A DNA stretch of 64,000 nucleotides from Scleromitrula shiraiana (GCA_028455995.1 JABELC010000004.1:2912501-2976500); one strand, 5' to 3'. Shown: positions 12,620 through 25,497, counted from the first letter of the stretch. A program made the numbers and translations. Notes: generated by a model not told the origin, from the sequence alone.

Positions 12620-14056
12620 CTAAGAGGCGTTCCACGAATTTTCGTAATGGGCATGGCCAGTGCTAACATTGCCCATCTGCATCTGTGGCTGCCAAGAAGC
12701 CCTGGGACTAGCCGCAGTCGGATCAGACATCAGGTTAGATATCGATGAGCGATCATATTCAGAATGGTAACTTCGCATAATAGTTCGGCGAGCCGGATAC
12801 TCCTGTTGAATATTTTGTGCACCTCTTGGTCCTACATACAATGCAGTGTTGGAATCCATTGTATTCAGAGGTAATCCAGGCATCGTTGGGACGGAAGGTG
12901 TTCTAACCATTCCTGTGATTCCAGACATTCCTGATCCGGGCTCGCCCTCAAAAGTCGAATGTCTGCGATCGAAATTGGGAGGCATCTGTGGGCGACCGGT
13001 ATTCATGGTAGCAGTATTGTTGTACCGTGGTCTAGGTCCAATAGCATCAAATGGTCCTGATCTTGGTCCAGTGTACATATCCGAGTTGTGCGCGTATTGG
13101 CCATCGGTATATGAGTTGTTACCGGAGGTATTTTGCGATGGGCTTTGTGCGAATTGACTGCTCGCAAATGGGCCGTTACTTGTGGCGGAAGGAAGACCAT
13201 CGCTGTATGGTGTAGATCCCATGTTCATTTGATATTGTGGAGAATACAAGCTCATAGTTGTAAATGCTGTTGGTGGTGTTGGAAGTGGCATTGAACGACC
13301 CATCGAATTGCTATTCGAGATGTCGAAACCAGGCCGGCTCGAGTAGCCTCCATAGGCAGATCGATCAGTAAGAGACTCTACTTCGTTAATCGCGGTCCTA
13401 AAGTTTTGGTTGTTGACGAGCTCAGCGCGGGGTTTGATATCATGAAATCGAGGGTCCTTGCTCGGGTTTGTGAGTTTTTCATCAATGACATCTGCGACCT
13501 TATAATATGAAACCAAGTGATGGAGTATTCCATTTACAGTCACGCTGATGGTCTTCTTCACGAGTCCTGCTTCTCTGAAGCCATATGAATCGACCAAAGA
13601 GCCGTACAACAAACGTTCCTTGTCCTTGGTGATGGCGAGGTTGCCCGACTTTTTGCGTTCGAAAGGTCGGTTCAAGGCAGAATCATAACCATCTGCTCCA
13701 CCGTTATGAAGCTCCGATCGCTTGCTAATGCCAGAAGATTTGTTGGAGCGTTTCATGGCTCTTTTCTTCTCGCCTGGAGGAAATGGTTGTACCAGCTCTC
13801 GATAAACAAGACAATTTCCAAGAATGCGACTTGGGCTCCATGGTACCCCATCTGTCCATCGTTTGATACCAGAGGAATGTTCTTCGTAAATAAAAATATT
13901 ACCACTCTGAATCAATTCAACTCTTTCACGATCATGAGGACGGCGGGCGACATGGGAAATACGACCTGTAAGGCATGCTTCCATAAGAATCAAGGCATCA
14001 TTGGTAGAGGCGACGTATCCAACATAAGTTGGTCTGAGAGGTCCTGTTGAAACCAT
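12620..14056 (-). CDS. reg1: WOPR-domain transcription factor, Reg1/Sge1/Wor1/Ryp1 type
   Basis: An uninterrupted 478-codon frame on the reverse strand. The N-terminal 220 residues hold both halves of the WOPR DNA-binding domain: PTYVGYVASTNDALILMEAC and RPHDRERVELIQSGNIF, then SGIKRWTDGVPWSPSR and LVYREL, and after a basic linker KDKERLLYGSLVDSYGFREAGLVKKTI and NGILHHLVSYYKV. The remainder is Ser, Asn, Gly, Met and Gln-rich with no fold. The RRPHDRER and KRWTDGVPWSPSR forms and the PFPPGEKKRA segment point to the Wor1/Ryp1/Sge1 branch rather than the Pac2 branch. In pathogenic ascomycetes this branch controls morphology, sporulation, effector or toxin genes; in Botrytis the orthologue is named Reg1. 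The symbol rests on remembered similarity. The gene has an unusually long upstream region, as regulators of this type often do. Confidence 0.88.
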   Translation of the reverse strand: MVSTGPLRPTYVGYVASTNDALILMEACLTGRISHVARRPHDRERVELIQSGNIFIYEEHSSGIKRWTDGVPWSPSRILGNCLVYRELVQPFPPGEKKRAMKRSNKSSGISKRSELHNGGADGYDSALNRPFERKKSGNLAITKDKERLLYGSLVDSYGFREAGLVKKTISVTVNGILHHLVSYYKVADVIDEKLTNPSKDPRFHDIKPRAELVNNQNFRTAINEVESLTDRSAYGGYSSRPGFDISNSNSMGRSMPLPTPPTAFTTMSLYSPQYQMNMGSTPYSDGLPSATSNGPFASSQFAQSPSQNTSGNNSYTDGQYAHNSDMYTGPRSGPFDAIGPRPRYNNTATMNTGRPQMPPNFDRRHSTFEGEPGSGMSGITGMVRTPSVPTMPGLPLNTMDSNTALYVGPRGAQNIQQEYPARRTIMRSYHSEYDRSSISNLMSDPTAASPRASWQPQMQMGNVSTGHAHYENSWNAS

Positions 14057-17000
14057 TGTAAGAGGTTCAATTTGAAAGATAGTAATGAATGCTCTTTCGA
14101 TTTTGTCGTTGTGGAGTACACTTGGGGGTTATACTTCATCAGACGAGCACGGAGCTGTATCTTGAATGGGAAAGGTTATACTTAAAAGCGAGGTTATCGT
14201 TAAAAGGCAAAAGCTTGCAACCAGTAGTGTATCGAATGGGACAGTTAATGAAACTGGAATAAGTACCACTTTCGGAAAGGACGAAAAGTTTATAATACTT
14301 TGTGCGAAGTGTAGTTCGTTGAATAATTTTGGATCTGTTAAGCCGGGGATCTTTATGCGTTATAGTGACTTAGTAGCGTTGGGGCGAGGATGTGTACTGA
14401 TTGTATGTAATTTTCGACCGTACAAGCAAGGGAGATTGCAGATATGGTGATTGAAATCGTGCAACTTTGTAATGCAATGAGATTTTGAGATAAATATGGA
14501 AAGGATGATAAAACTTACAAGTAGGGAATATCGATGTGTTTATGGGGTCTTTCCTTTCGAGTACTAATTACTTTGATCTGGGTCTGTGGTTCTTGCCAGT
14601 GTTACACACACAAAACTGGTTGTAATTCTAACGTGAATACTTGTATTAGTTAGGAACGATCGACAAATTGAGTTACACCTTTCTCTCGAAAATTTGAAAG
14701 AAGGGATTGATAACTAACCTGAAGAACAGATTGAAGGCAAAAAGGTAGCTATAGGAGGGTAATAGTGCCTGCCAGTTTGTGGGATAATGAGTTTCCACTT
14801 TCTAACTTCTGGAAAGAATGGAGATCAATTTGTAAGTATGATAAGGCAGATTAGGTACACAGTAAAGTAAAATAGAGTAAAGTAAAGAAAAGAAGGATAT
14901 TGAATAGAGTCGAGACGAGTTGAGTAAGACGAGTTGAGTAAGACGAGTTGAGTAAGAAGGTTTGAGGAGAGAAGAGTTCCGGTAGTGTAAAGTATGAAGA
15001 AGTTGAGTTCAACTCTACTTCTCCAAGTGCCGCCTTGTGCTTTGAGTTAATGTCAACCTATATACACAAATATGTTAAGATATCGTTCTTTTAACTCTCT
15101 CAACCTTTCGAGTGACAGAGGCAACCAACCTTGTGTAATATATAATTTTCTTACTTTTATAGATAATTGAATTGAGTTTGTAACTCGGAATAGAGCTGGG
15201 ATGGTATGATTACTTCGTCGAACCTTCGTCGAAGATACTGTGCTGTTTGCTATGTTGTGTTGCTTTGTTTCGCTATAGATTTTATTTGGTAAGTATTGAA
15301 GTTTAAAATGCGAAAGATATTTTGCATCTTTCTTTATGACGATGGGTCCACGGGGTATATTGTTGGAACCTTGTAAACTAAGGTGACTGACTGACTTACT
15401 ATATAGCTAACCTAGATGCTTCCCCGCAACTCAACTTTTACTCATTGAACCTTGTATCCGAATATACCTAATGTTCTATAGGAATAATCTACTCGAATAA
15501 TGTGTTTCTCGCCACTACTATGTAATAGTAGTATACCGCTACAGTGAACTGGAAGTAGTGTCAATATAGCATAGATGCACTGGTTACGAAAGATAATACC
15601 CAATAGGAAGACTTGGAATAAACTTGAAAAATTATACTATCTCGGTAGTCTCTCTTGCATTATTTCTTGGCTCTTGGTGTGATAGAGAACTCATCTGGAT
15701 AGATAGATAACAAATACAAGTGGATAATAATGGATAGTGGGTAATACTGCTCAAGAAGGACATACTAGGTTAGATCTCGTTCACCTAGGCAGGTCTTCGG
15801 CGAAGACTAAAATTGCCCACTGGCTACTAGTCAATTGTGGGTGATCGCCGTTGAAGAATCAATCTATCAAGTGAACATTACTGTAGGCTGGTTACAACTT
15901 GTGAGTTGTAATAGTATACAGCATTACTATGGAGTAGCATTTTACTGCACTTTGTTCTTTATGCAGATCAAGATGCAGCAGCTAATAGGCCTGAGATCAC
16001 ATTGTATGCTCAAGTCCTTTTCAAAGAAAGAAGAACAAGAATGCAGCAAAAGTGATACTTACTTAGTGCCAATGCACCGCCTGGATCAAGCGTGTATTTA
16101 CTACAGGTGCTTGTGGGGCCATAGTCATTATTGGACATAGACAATGTATAAATTCTAGTCAATGCCAGGTGCTAGGGTTTCTGCAAATGGGCAATTCCCG
16201 ACGTGATGGAGTTGTTTGTCCCTGTATGCATCCGTCCAATTTCCTCAGATAAAGTACACCACCTCGTGTTATTAATGGGTAGGGCAACAAGTCCTCTGCT
16301 TTTTGTGTGTACAGTTGATAGCACACAGAGTAAAAGTTGATATATACACCTGATGAGGATAATAGGAAACCTCAAGGCAGGGAATCCTATACCTGCATAG
16401 AATTTAAAGTTTCAGTGACGATGATTGCAATGGACTCGATAGAGCCGCCAAGATACGTTTCGAGTATAGTCTACATACATGCTAGACTATTATTTGAGAA
16501 ATAGATTACTAAGTGCTGAGCCAGACTAGTGTATTTAGATCTATTTTAGCACGTATCGAGCATGAACCAAATCATACACAATGTAGACAGTGGCTCAGCA
16601 GCACCCTCGGCAGTACTACCTTAGGAGTAGTGTGTGGCAACTTTGTGATTTTCCCATTAAGTATTCAGCTTCGTGCTGTGTTTCTCGAAAGTCATTGCGG
16701 ATTGAGCAAATATTGGGCATTCATCGAGGCTACCAGGGTAATATGCTCAAGTTACCATGGTATCGTTACGCACGGAGAGTTCCCCCTCTTTGCACATAAA
16801 ATCGTTCGATAGTCTATTTACCTCCCCTCGCACAGACCTTCTAGATTATCGACCGTAACGAGTTTGAGAACAGATCATTTGTGAAAATACATATCCTCGG
16901 ATTAGAGCACAGATGTACTTAACTCTCCATTCGGAAATCGAGATTTATACCATCGGTGATGTTGCAATTCCACGTTATGTATGCAAGGGGTTTTCCAGCC

Positions 17001-18160
17001 GACCGTTTTGTTCATTTTATCTCGGACTGCCAGTGGGCAAGCTATGAAGGTGCTGGTGACGTCATCAAATCGAATTGAACAAAATGAGAAAGAATGAACA
17101 ATTGAAGCGATTGGTGAAGAAACTAGATGCAAAAGATTGCGCTATAGTAGTGCAGCCAGCTGATTCGGTAATGGCTGATACATTGAAAATATCCACCCAT
17201 GCGACGATGCATATAAAAGAAGGATTCAAGGTCCAGACCATATTGCACAGAATGGATGGGAATCTAGTACCTTCGACGACGTGCTGCATTGCTGTCTCGC
17301 GGAAGGATTTTGATAGATTGAAAAATTGTCCTGGATACGTAGCGAGATGATCACGAGGTTGCATACCGGCATATCTCGTACACTAAAAGACGCAATAAAT
17401 TGCGAGATTGTTTCTCTGGTGGATAGTGCTGGAAATTGGGCGATGCGATTTCCGATATTCAAATTTTTCAATCCTATCAGACAATCTTGGATACGGTATA
17501 TCCATGGTATATCACACAAACCTGTATCATGGGTAGACTTAGAATAGAATGCCAAGCTAATTAACAATGGAGTTATTCGTATGCAGCTGAAAGAAAAGAA
17601 CCCGGAGCCGCTTCGGTTAAATTATCAATCCCCGAACATGTCTGGTACCGAGCCTAATCAAGATTGGGTTTACCTTAAGCAGTTTAGTTGTAATAGGGAT
17701 TGTTACCCATACTGATCTATCCTGGGGAGTTTGAGGTTTGTGTAACTCCAAATCTGACTTGGTCGTTTTGGGACAAGATAGGATGCTTTTGTACGCATAT
17801 TCAGAGAAAGTACTCTTCGCAGGATTCATAGACGCTGCAGGCACTTTCCCAAACTTGAAGCATCGATCTGTCAAACATGTATCCTCTCTCGGCAATAGCC
17901 TATGATTGTTAGTTGCCCAACGTTGAAGAGATATGTCAATGATGCTCTTCTGGCAGGCATTCCAGAGATAAAAACCATGTAACATGCAATATCAACATGC
18001 GCAAGGTTGTCTCGTGGGAGACGGGGTTTTGTATTCCTTAAAATAAATCAAAAAGCCATGGGGTGTCAACTAGCTATTTGCGTGTTCCGAAGACGGCCTG
18101 TAATTTTAGAACAAGGGTTCTTTCTACCTGGTGAAAAATCCTCATCCCTCCTTACCTGAA
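14057..18160. promoter_or_regulatory. Long gene-free region upstream of reg1
   Basis: About 4.1 kb, continuing past the element at 18161-18404 to the TDP1 3' end. The part nearest reg1 is its likely promoter and long 5' UTR. It contains three tandem copies of a 14-bp unit, GACGAGTTGAGTAA, at 14914-14956. Between 15.8 and 18.0 kb there are open frames up to 122 codons on both strands with overlapping, conflicting reading; none shows a family motif. The region could hold a non-coding transcript, distal control elements or decayed sequence. Confidence 0.5.
14914..14956. repeat. Three tandem 14-bp units upstream of reg1
   Basis: GACGAGTTGAGTAA repeated three times without change, about 860 bases upstream of the reg1 start codon. 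Confidence 0.9.
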
Positions 18161-18404
18161 TTATGTGAGAGCCGGGCACTCAAAAATTTCTCGTTTATCA
18201 CTAAAAATCAATATATTCAAATATTTATATTCAATTAATTAAATATATAATTTTTAGATTTAAATAATGAATCATTTAATTAATAAATATATAATTTTTA
18301 AAAATAAAATCTTGTGAATAAAAATTCATATTATGTAAATAAAAAAAGTATCAAAAATACACCAAAATCGCTTATTTTAATGTTCTTGCCCGGCCCTCAC
18401 ACAA
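18161..18404. mobile_element. Short AT-rich element with 18-bp terminal inverted repeats (MITE-like)
   Basis: The left end (18161-18178) reads TTATGTGAGAGCCGGGCA and the reverse complement of the right end (18387-18404) reads TTGTGTGAGGGCCGGGCA: 16 of 18 match and both mismatches are A/G transitions. The 208 bases between are strongly AT-rich, unlike the flanks. There is no coding capacity. This looks like a non-autonomous DNA transposon or a deletion derivative whose interior suffered RIP. A clean target-site duplication was not recognised, so the element limits are tentative. Confidence 0.6.
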
Positions 18405-18863
18405 TACCCGCTTGAGTATTCATAGACAAGTAAGTGCCTTGAACATGATTTTCTTTTGGTAAGGTGTATGATATCTGGATTCAAGTTGTTTGAAGTGGAG
18501 GATCCCTATGCGACAATACATTTGGAATGGTGGGATTCAAAGACAGACCAGTTACCAGGGGAATAGCATAGTTCTCGAGTATGATGGGCAATTGTTTGGT
18601 AGAAACTCATGTCGGGTAGATATGCTCAAATTTTTATACAGTTTAAGGCGAGCATGACGTTGAGGTATCCAGGTTTATGGATGTTGACCATTAGATACAT
18701 ACGGTCCCAGTCTATTCTGATATACTTCATTCACTTTCTTCAAGACCAATGCTTTCAATTCGTTGTACTAGCCTAATGAACCTTCAAGTCAAGTGGTAGG
18801 TAGTTGTAGCAGTAGTCGTAACAGTCTTTAGGATATTCATTTCAGAATCCTAAGGAAATGTTG
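18405..18863. other. Intergenic region 3' of TDP1
   Basis: About 460 bases between the TIR element and the TDP1 stop codon. No gene or repeat is seen. Confidence 0.45.
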
Positions 18864-21817
18864 TTATCGCTTCTCAGTGTAAAACCATGGGCGCTTCGAT
18901 TCATACATATTACCAGGGTTGTTCATTGGGACTGGTATGAAGCCGTCGAAAACATCCATGGAAGGAATATCTGGCTGCGTAACTCCAGTTGACGTATCGA
19001 GGTTCGGGTCAACAGGTACAGAGAACAAGACTCCGCACTCCCAGTTCCTACAGTTTAACTTTGGCTCCTTTGATGCTTGGTCCTTAACCACACGACCCCT
19101 TGCATACAGTATCAGTTATCTGGTCCATACCGTTTGGGTTCATGAATGACTGGTACGAAACGCAAAAAAGAAATTTACTGATAAAACAACACGCTGACAT
19201 ATAGAGACGAAATGGAGAACCTTACCATGCACTTTCAGACAAGTTTGCACTACCAATATACGCCCATGCGATTGGTCTAAAAAGATCTTGTGGCTGCTTC
19301 TTTCTCGATCTCACAAAAAGCATCTTATTATGCATAAGCAAGCCTTTCCTACGGCTTTGACAATCTCGCATAAGAGTTTTCGGAAACGACATTGCATCGT
19401 ACCATTTCGATTGAAAGCAGATAGTTCCAGCAAACTGTAAGGCGTAGAGTCAGTAACATTCCTCACACGAAGGCCAATATCCCTAAGGGCCCATCTCTTA
19501 CATTCATGCCTCCCTCGCTTTCTATAACCGTTTGCTTGCTGTATTGACGAATTTGGTAAGTGACTGTAGGATTATATTCTAAGGTAGCAGGGAGGGTACC
19601 TGGGAAAATAGACGCGAAATCTGTGTTCAATTTCATCCGAAAGCTTCCGCTCTATCAAGGTGTCTCCTTTAGATCTTGAGGGGTTTTCTGTTCTCCACTT
19701 ATACTCTTTTAATCCACTATCACCTAACCATGATATATCAGCCCCGTTGCAGCAAGAAAAGATAACATGGTGTATGGGATGCTAAAGACCGTTTCGCCGA
19801 TCAATGTGATTTTTTCAACCAAACTATAGAGAGCAGAGAGAGCAAGACCCACTGGGGCCTTACTTGCCCCGCATGACAGGCAGACCATGTAATTGAATTC
19901 TGGGGTAATTTTGGTAGACTATCCCACCTTGCGCGGCCAAATACATGGATCTGATGAATCGATCGTCAAGACTACCGATAGATGCAGTCTGTTCAAGTCA
20001 GTACTCATCTGAAGAATTTGGCTGGTTGATGCTTGAAGTAAAACCTACTATATAATCTACCTCTAAAGGATCCTGTGTGCTTAAACCAAGATCTTTTACG
20101 AACCTTCCCAAACCACAGTACCCTGTACGTTGCATGTCAGTCCCAAAGTGGGATCCTCCACTATTTCGAAGTTAGCCATATCACACAGTAGTGGGTGAAA
20201 AGGGAATTTAGCTTACATAGAATGAATGAGAGCTAAGTGGCCGGTATTTGAGAAGTCAAATTTCCTGAGACCCTCTACTTTAGTAGCATCCAAGCCCATG
20301 GCTTTGACAAAATGTAGCAGTTCTTTAGCAAAAGGTGTCAGTTGTTCATCAGGCGTCATATCTCCCTTGAGTAACCTAGGAAGATCAATCAAGAACACGA
20401 CCTAAATTATTTTGTTAGCTCTATATTGGCGCATAACGATTTCCTTACGTTTTCAACAACTCCCCCATCCTCCCCCCAATCATATGGCGTTAAGTTCGCA
20501 GATGGTATCACAATCCGCAGATGTGTGGGGTGAGAAAGAAGTTGAAGCTTCGAATGCATGCAATTGATGTTACCTTTCATCGATGGAAAGCAAAAGTGGA
20601 AGTTCTTAGGAGCCAACGATTGCCAATTCGATTTCTAGTGAGGATTAGTTAGCATAGAAATGGTCTCAATTGAATTGATGGTTTTATTCTTGAATTATAA
20701 TGCCAAAACTTGGAGGGGGGGTGTATAAAATATCCTTTGGATGCTCTCGTGAAGAATGAAATGCAATACTTCATGATGTAATGTACAATAAACCTGGTGT
20801 TAATGAAAACCCTCAACGGCAGCAGCTACGGTGCATTGCTATGCATCACATTCAGAATTCTATCACTTGTGGTTCGATATACAGTCAGAAGTAAATCTCG
20901 CACGCTACCAGCAACAGCAAACTCTCACGCCGTCACGCATTATTGAAAGAAACAATTTCACTCACTTCAAAGTCAGTCTTCGCTTGCACCACCCAGGTAA
21001 TTTGTGTGCCGTCGGGAATCTTTGACAGAACCCAATCAGGATCTATTTGAAATGCACCAAGTACAGCGAGTTTTAGCGTATTCTTCTGAAGAACCTCTTC
21101 TATTTTGATATCATCTTGTCGAGGGTAACCCATTGCCCAAGTCTTCTTTACGGTCCCGTAAGGAAACTGAACACCATAACCTGCGACATTTCCCTGTCCG
21201 TGAGCCGGTGGCGCTCTTCGTGGATCAATAGGTGTTCTTGGTATGATTTTTGAAATCGAGCTTTCGTTTAAGGATACACCATCATCAATTTTGTGTTCCG
21301 TCTTATTTACAGTAATGGCTGAATTCAAAGATCCTTCCTTGATATCAGGTCTCATAGAATGATCTGTGAAGTTAGGATCCAGTCGAGGTGCCTTGGCGTG
21401 TGGATGTCCATACATCGAAGGTGGTGGTGAAGTCGAAGCTTTCCTCTTCTCGATACTAATTTTCTTCATCCGTTCTACCCTTACTATACGCTCCTCTTCC
21501 ATTTGTTTACGATTGTAGCCACCCAACATTGAATTATCTGGATATCGTTAGCAATCATGCATTGAACGCGTTGAGGTCTTGGAGAAATACACACTTTGAG
21601 GTTTGACTATGTTCTCAACTTTCTTGTTTGGCATAAATGCAGGCTGTGAAAACCTAGAATTTGTTGCAACTGGTGCATCCAGATCATCATCCTCATCATC
21701 TGAACTAACCAGATCAATAGTAACCGTCTTCATGTTGCTTTGTGGACTGGGCGATGAGGCTTCTTCCAATGATAAAGCAATAGCTCTTTTCAAATCTTCA
21801 TCGTCCGAATCAGTCAT
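18864..21817 (-). CDS. TDP1: Tyrosyl-DNA phosphodiesterase 1
   Basis: Ten exons on the reverse strand: 21595-21817, 20966-21537, 20449-20634, 20217-20401, 20049-20160, 19928-19988, 19600-19723, 19502-19538, 19226-19434 and 18864-19098. They join in phase to 647 residues. Both catalytic HKN motifs of the phospholipase-D superfamily are present: MHSKLQLL with H292 and K294 and PSANLTPYDW with N312; then LMHNKMLFV with H535 and K537 and GSANLSESAWG with N564. The enzyme hydrolyses 3'-phosphotyrosyl bonds left by stalled topoisomerase I. The N-terminus is acidic, and DEDLKRAIALSLEEA (about residues 6-20) resembles a ubiquitin-interacting motif. Exon 8 is only 37 nt, and the intron between exons 6 and 7 is about 200 nt, long for this window. 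The gene is divergent from the FAD oxidoreductase. Confidence 0.93.
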
Positions 21818-22822
21818 AGTTGGCTTGGGGAAGGTACCAATTTATGAAAAAGTATAGAAATTTAGAAAAAACCCTGTTGTATTGACTTTAATTCTGACAA
21901 TATCAAAAACCAATTCGTCGCTCGTAGCAACAGAACCCAAGTAAACAAGAACGCCAAAAAGCAAACATGCAGAAAAGCAAATTAAAATGGACGGAATAGA
22001 AAGAAACAGTTATGAAAAGACGATGATGGGATTTCGATATTTTCTTATCGTATCACCAGATACTTGTTCCTTGAAAAGAAGGACAACAGCACAATTCATG
22101 AAAGAGATCCAGATTTATTAAGTTGAAGATTCCTTGAGATTGTTATGTTTTGTCAGGGCGGAGCGGAAGACCTTTTTTTCCGCTCCTCAATTTCTTGCCA
22201 CTGTAATTCTACACTACTAGGAGATTCCCGCGTACCCCGATCCTACGATTTCCTTATATCAATAATAATAATAATAATAATAATAATAACTTGCCTATGT
22301 ACCGGTACTACAATTGAAGTGAGAATATTAACCATAGACTCATTTGATGCTTAGGAAGTAAAATTGTTATTTGACAAATTTGGATTTGTATCTATCTGGG
22401 AAATCTATAGTACGTAACGATTATCCGTCTCCGACTATCGATTACTTAACAATAATACTACAACAATGATCATGATGGTCCATTGATATGATAATATAAT
22501 ATAATATAATATAAATATGAATATGGGCATAATCATAGTCATCATATATTCACATAAGATTTACTGGCAATGTAAGTTCAAGATCTAACATGTTAGAGTT
22601 AGAATGTCACACTTGAAAGAGATCGTGATTTCGAATCATGACGTCTACGAGTTCCATATCTACTCATGAGCAGAGCACTAAGAGAACCTCTTGGCCTCTA
22701 AAACCACATACACTTTTTTATATGTGATACACTCTCCACATGCTATAGATATTCAAATAGTTCTCAAAATTCCTTTTAATCAGGCGGAATTGATATCATT
22801 GAATCCACTATTCTATTCTAAA
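21818..22822. promoter_or_regulatory. Shared 5' region of divergent TDP1 and FAD oxidoreductase genes
   Basis: About 1 kb with both promoters. It carries an AAT trinucleotide array (about 22259-22289) and an AATAT array (about 22492-22514). No gene is seen. Confidence 0.5.
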
Positions 22823-24841
22823 ATGTCTATCGCAAATCCTCGAAGGAAGAATGTTGTCATTATTGGTGCTGGTGCTGCAGGCATGAGTTGTGCCGCCACC
22901 CTGGCACAACATCCTGATAAGTTCAAGGTTACTATTATTGAGAGAATGGCAGTGACCGGAGGTCAAGCTACATCTATCTCATTGGACAAAAACAAATATG
23001 GGACGGATTGGATGAACGATGGAGTACAAGGTTCGTTCAAATCATATGACATTCCACCCGGAAGTTCAAGGATGTACATAGAGACCATATATCATTATAC
23101 TCCTAAACAGATGAAGAATAGTCTTTGTGCATCCTGATACTAGAGATTTTGGTGTTTGACCTTGTATTCAAAAGCTAACAATTCGCGTTATAGGAGGTTC
23201 GCCGGTATATATTCATCTGTATTTTTGTAGGCCTTCTCTTCTAACCACATACTTGTTTATAGATATTCAAACATACATGCCACTTTTTTGAGAACTACGG
23301 TCACAAGGCCCAGCCTGTAAAACTACAAGTGTCGTTCGGCAAAGGCAAAAATGGCTTCTGGACTAATTGCTTTCCCAGCCATCTCGTGAATCGTTTCTCA
23401 GGGGATATCAAGAAGTTTGGTAAAGTACTAAAGATCATAAAATGGACAATGCCGATAATGGGTGTTATTCCGATTCGGATAATGCTCAAAATTTTCCTAT
23501 TTAGTGAGGATTTTGGGGATAAAATGGTCTTTCCTCTGGTTGCTCTATTCCTAGGAACGGGAAATCAAACCGCGAATGTGTCGTGCGCGATCCTAGAGCG
23601 GTTATTTGATGACCAGAATATGAAACTTTGGGATTATGACCCAGATACACTTTTACCTAATCTTCCGGATATGTTAACTTTCCCAAACTTACATAATTTT
23701 TATGAAGACTGGAGGAAGGATCTGGAGTCGAAAGGTGTCGATATTCGTCTCAAGACCGATGTTACCGAGATCCATGAACGTAGCGAAAAGGGTATAGTGA
23801 TGAGCACACAACCATTCGATCCAGATGCGAATAACAGATGGGGTAAGCACACAGGACCAGCTTCCAAGACAGAAAGATTCGATGAGTTGGTCCTCTGTGT
23901 TCTAGCCGACGATGCCCTTAAGATACTGGGTCAAACGGCGACGTGGAGAGAAAAATGGGTACTTGGAGGAGCTAAGTTCTTTTCTGATATTACCATTACA
24001 CAGTAGGTCACGCATACCAGTACGCTGAGAATATAATACTAACACTGACTTCCTTCAGTTCCGACCATGAATATTTCCAAAAGCATTATGAGACGAAATT
24101 CGATCCCGAACTATGTGCAGAGCCTAATTCAAAGGCACAGAAAGACCAAATCGCGTTCGCGAAAGGAGATAAAAGAGGAGTGGACAATGAGCCCAGTGGC
24201 TACCGACCAATGTACTATACTAAATCCTACAAACAAGATCCCAAAAAGATTGAGATGTCTTTTGAGTAAGTTTGAATTTACTTAATATACCGTGAAACAT
24301 TGAAAAGGCATAATACTGACCAAACATCTCAGTTGTACGAATTATCAACATCAATTCAGAATGGATCACGATGCCGAGACTGCACCAGTAGATTACGAGA
24401 ATCACGTCTTCCAGAGTATATTCCTGGATAGCGAAAATAAGCAATTATGGACGATCGACGAGATCAATGAGGACAAAATCATCGAAAGGAAATGGTGGCA
24501 TCAACTTGGGCATAGATGGCAACATTATGCACGTGTTGTACCTGGTATGATGTTTATCAATGGTAGAAACCAGACGTGGTTTGCTGGTTCTTGGACACTG
24601 GTCGTAAGATTTCCTTGAATTCCATTGAAATTGACTTATGGAAATATACTTACTGTTGTGTCTGATTTAGAACATGCACGAACTTGCAATTGTATCTGGA
24701 ATCGCTGCAGCATACCGAATGGGGGCAAATTATTCTAAATTTGATGATTTTGCCGAGGAGTTCTTCAGTAACTATTTGCTTGTTTCACATGGGGTCAGAT
24801 ATAATGCGGAAGAGAAGAAAAGGAAGCAGAAGAGGAACTAA
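22823..24841 (+). CDS. FAD/NAD(P)-binding oxidoreductase of the flavin amine oxidase type
   Basis: Six exons, 22823-23030, 23194-23204, 23263-24002, 24059-24265, 24333-24603 and 24671-24841, give 535 residues. The Rossmann dinucleotide fold is at the N-terminus: KNVVIIGAGAAGMSC with glycines at 15, 17 and 20 and the ribose-binding glutamate at 40 (IIER), followed by GGQATS. The C-terminal part has NQTWFAGSWTLVNMHELAIVSGIAAAYRMGA, the usual second FAD contact of amine-oxidase-like flavoproteins. No substrate can be named; related fungal proteins are annotated as amine oxidases, desaturase-like or isomerase-like enzymes. No signal peptide or membrane anchor is evident. Exon 2 is a micro-exon of 11 nt, required to code GSP between VQG and IFKHTCHF. 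An upstream in-frame start at 22691 exists, but the ATG at 22823 starts the conserved part. Confidence 0.82.
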
Positions 24842-25497
24842 ACTTCGACAGGAAAGTGAGATAGCGTTATGATTCTGTGGGAGTTCGAAAACATCACACA
24901 ATTGTTGATCGCTTTCATTGAATTGTGTTTATATATACTCTACTGATATTACATTTTGATCATTTTAAGTGACATGTGTGCATATCTCGAATGCAATCAG
25001 TAGTTTCATCGAGAGTCAGCTCTTTTATAATGTCATAGCAGTCGACCAGAGCCCGCATATAATTGTGACTTTTGTAGCTCCAAAATTCCATACCATACCA
25101 TAAGCTCTGCGCCTACGGGTCATCTGGTTTACTCAATTTCCAAATCCTCAATGACAATATTGGTATTTTATGGTGATTTGATTTGCCCTGAGCATGATCA
25201 GATTTCACCATGAATCCCATACAGCTCGATTATTGTGCCTTGTCAACTAGGTTAAATTCTAGATGCACATAGGCTCCTGAGCTGCAGCAAGGCGGGACGT
25301 CTCTTTTCTTGGTCATGTGCTACTCTAGCCAGATGTCGCAATAGACTTGCAACAAAGAGATATTTGTCTAGGCATTCGACACCTAATATATATGCAAACA
25401 TCTGTTTCGTTGTTTCCGGGGACCTAGCCAGTATAGATGATTTGAGGGTACTGTGACACGAAGATAGCTCGTCTCAACACGAAAAGCCCTCTTCCTA
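24842..25497. other. Convergent intergenic region between the oxidoreductase and VPS45
   Basis: About 650 bases between two stop codons. No gene, RNA or repeat is seen. Confidence 0.5.

Noticed and set aside
17065..17567. Several overlapping frames of 73-113 codons on both strands
   Set aside because: Conflicting frames, no conserved motif, no consistent splice model; composition does not favour one strand.
17617..17985. Reverse-strand frame of 122 codons
   Set aside because: No recognisable domain or supporting flanking exons; kept as unassigned intergenic sequence.
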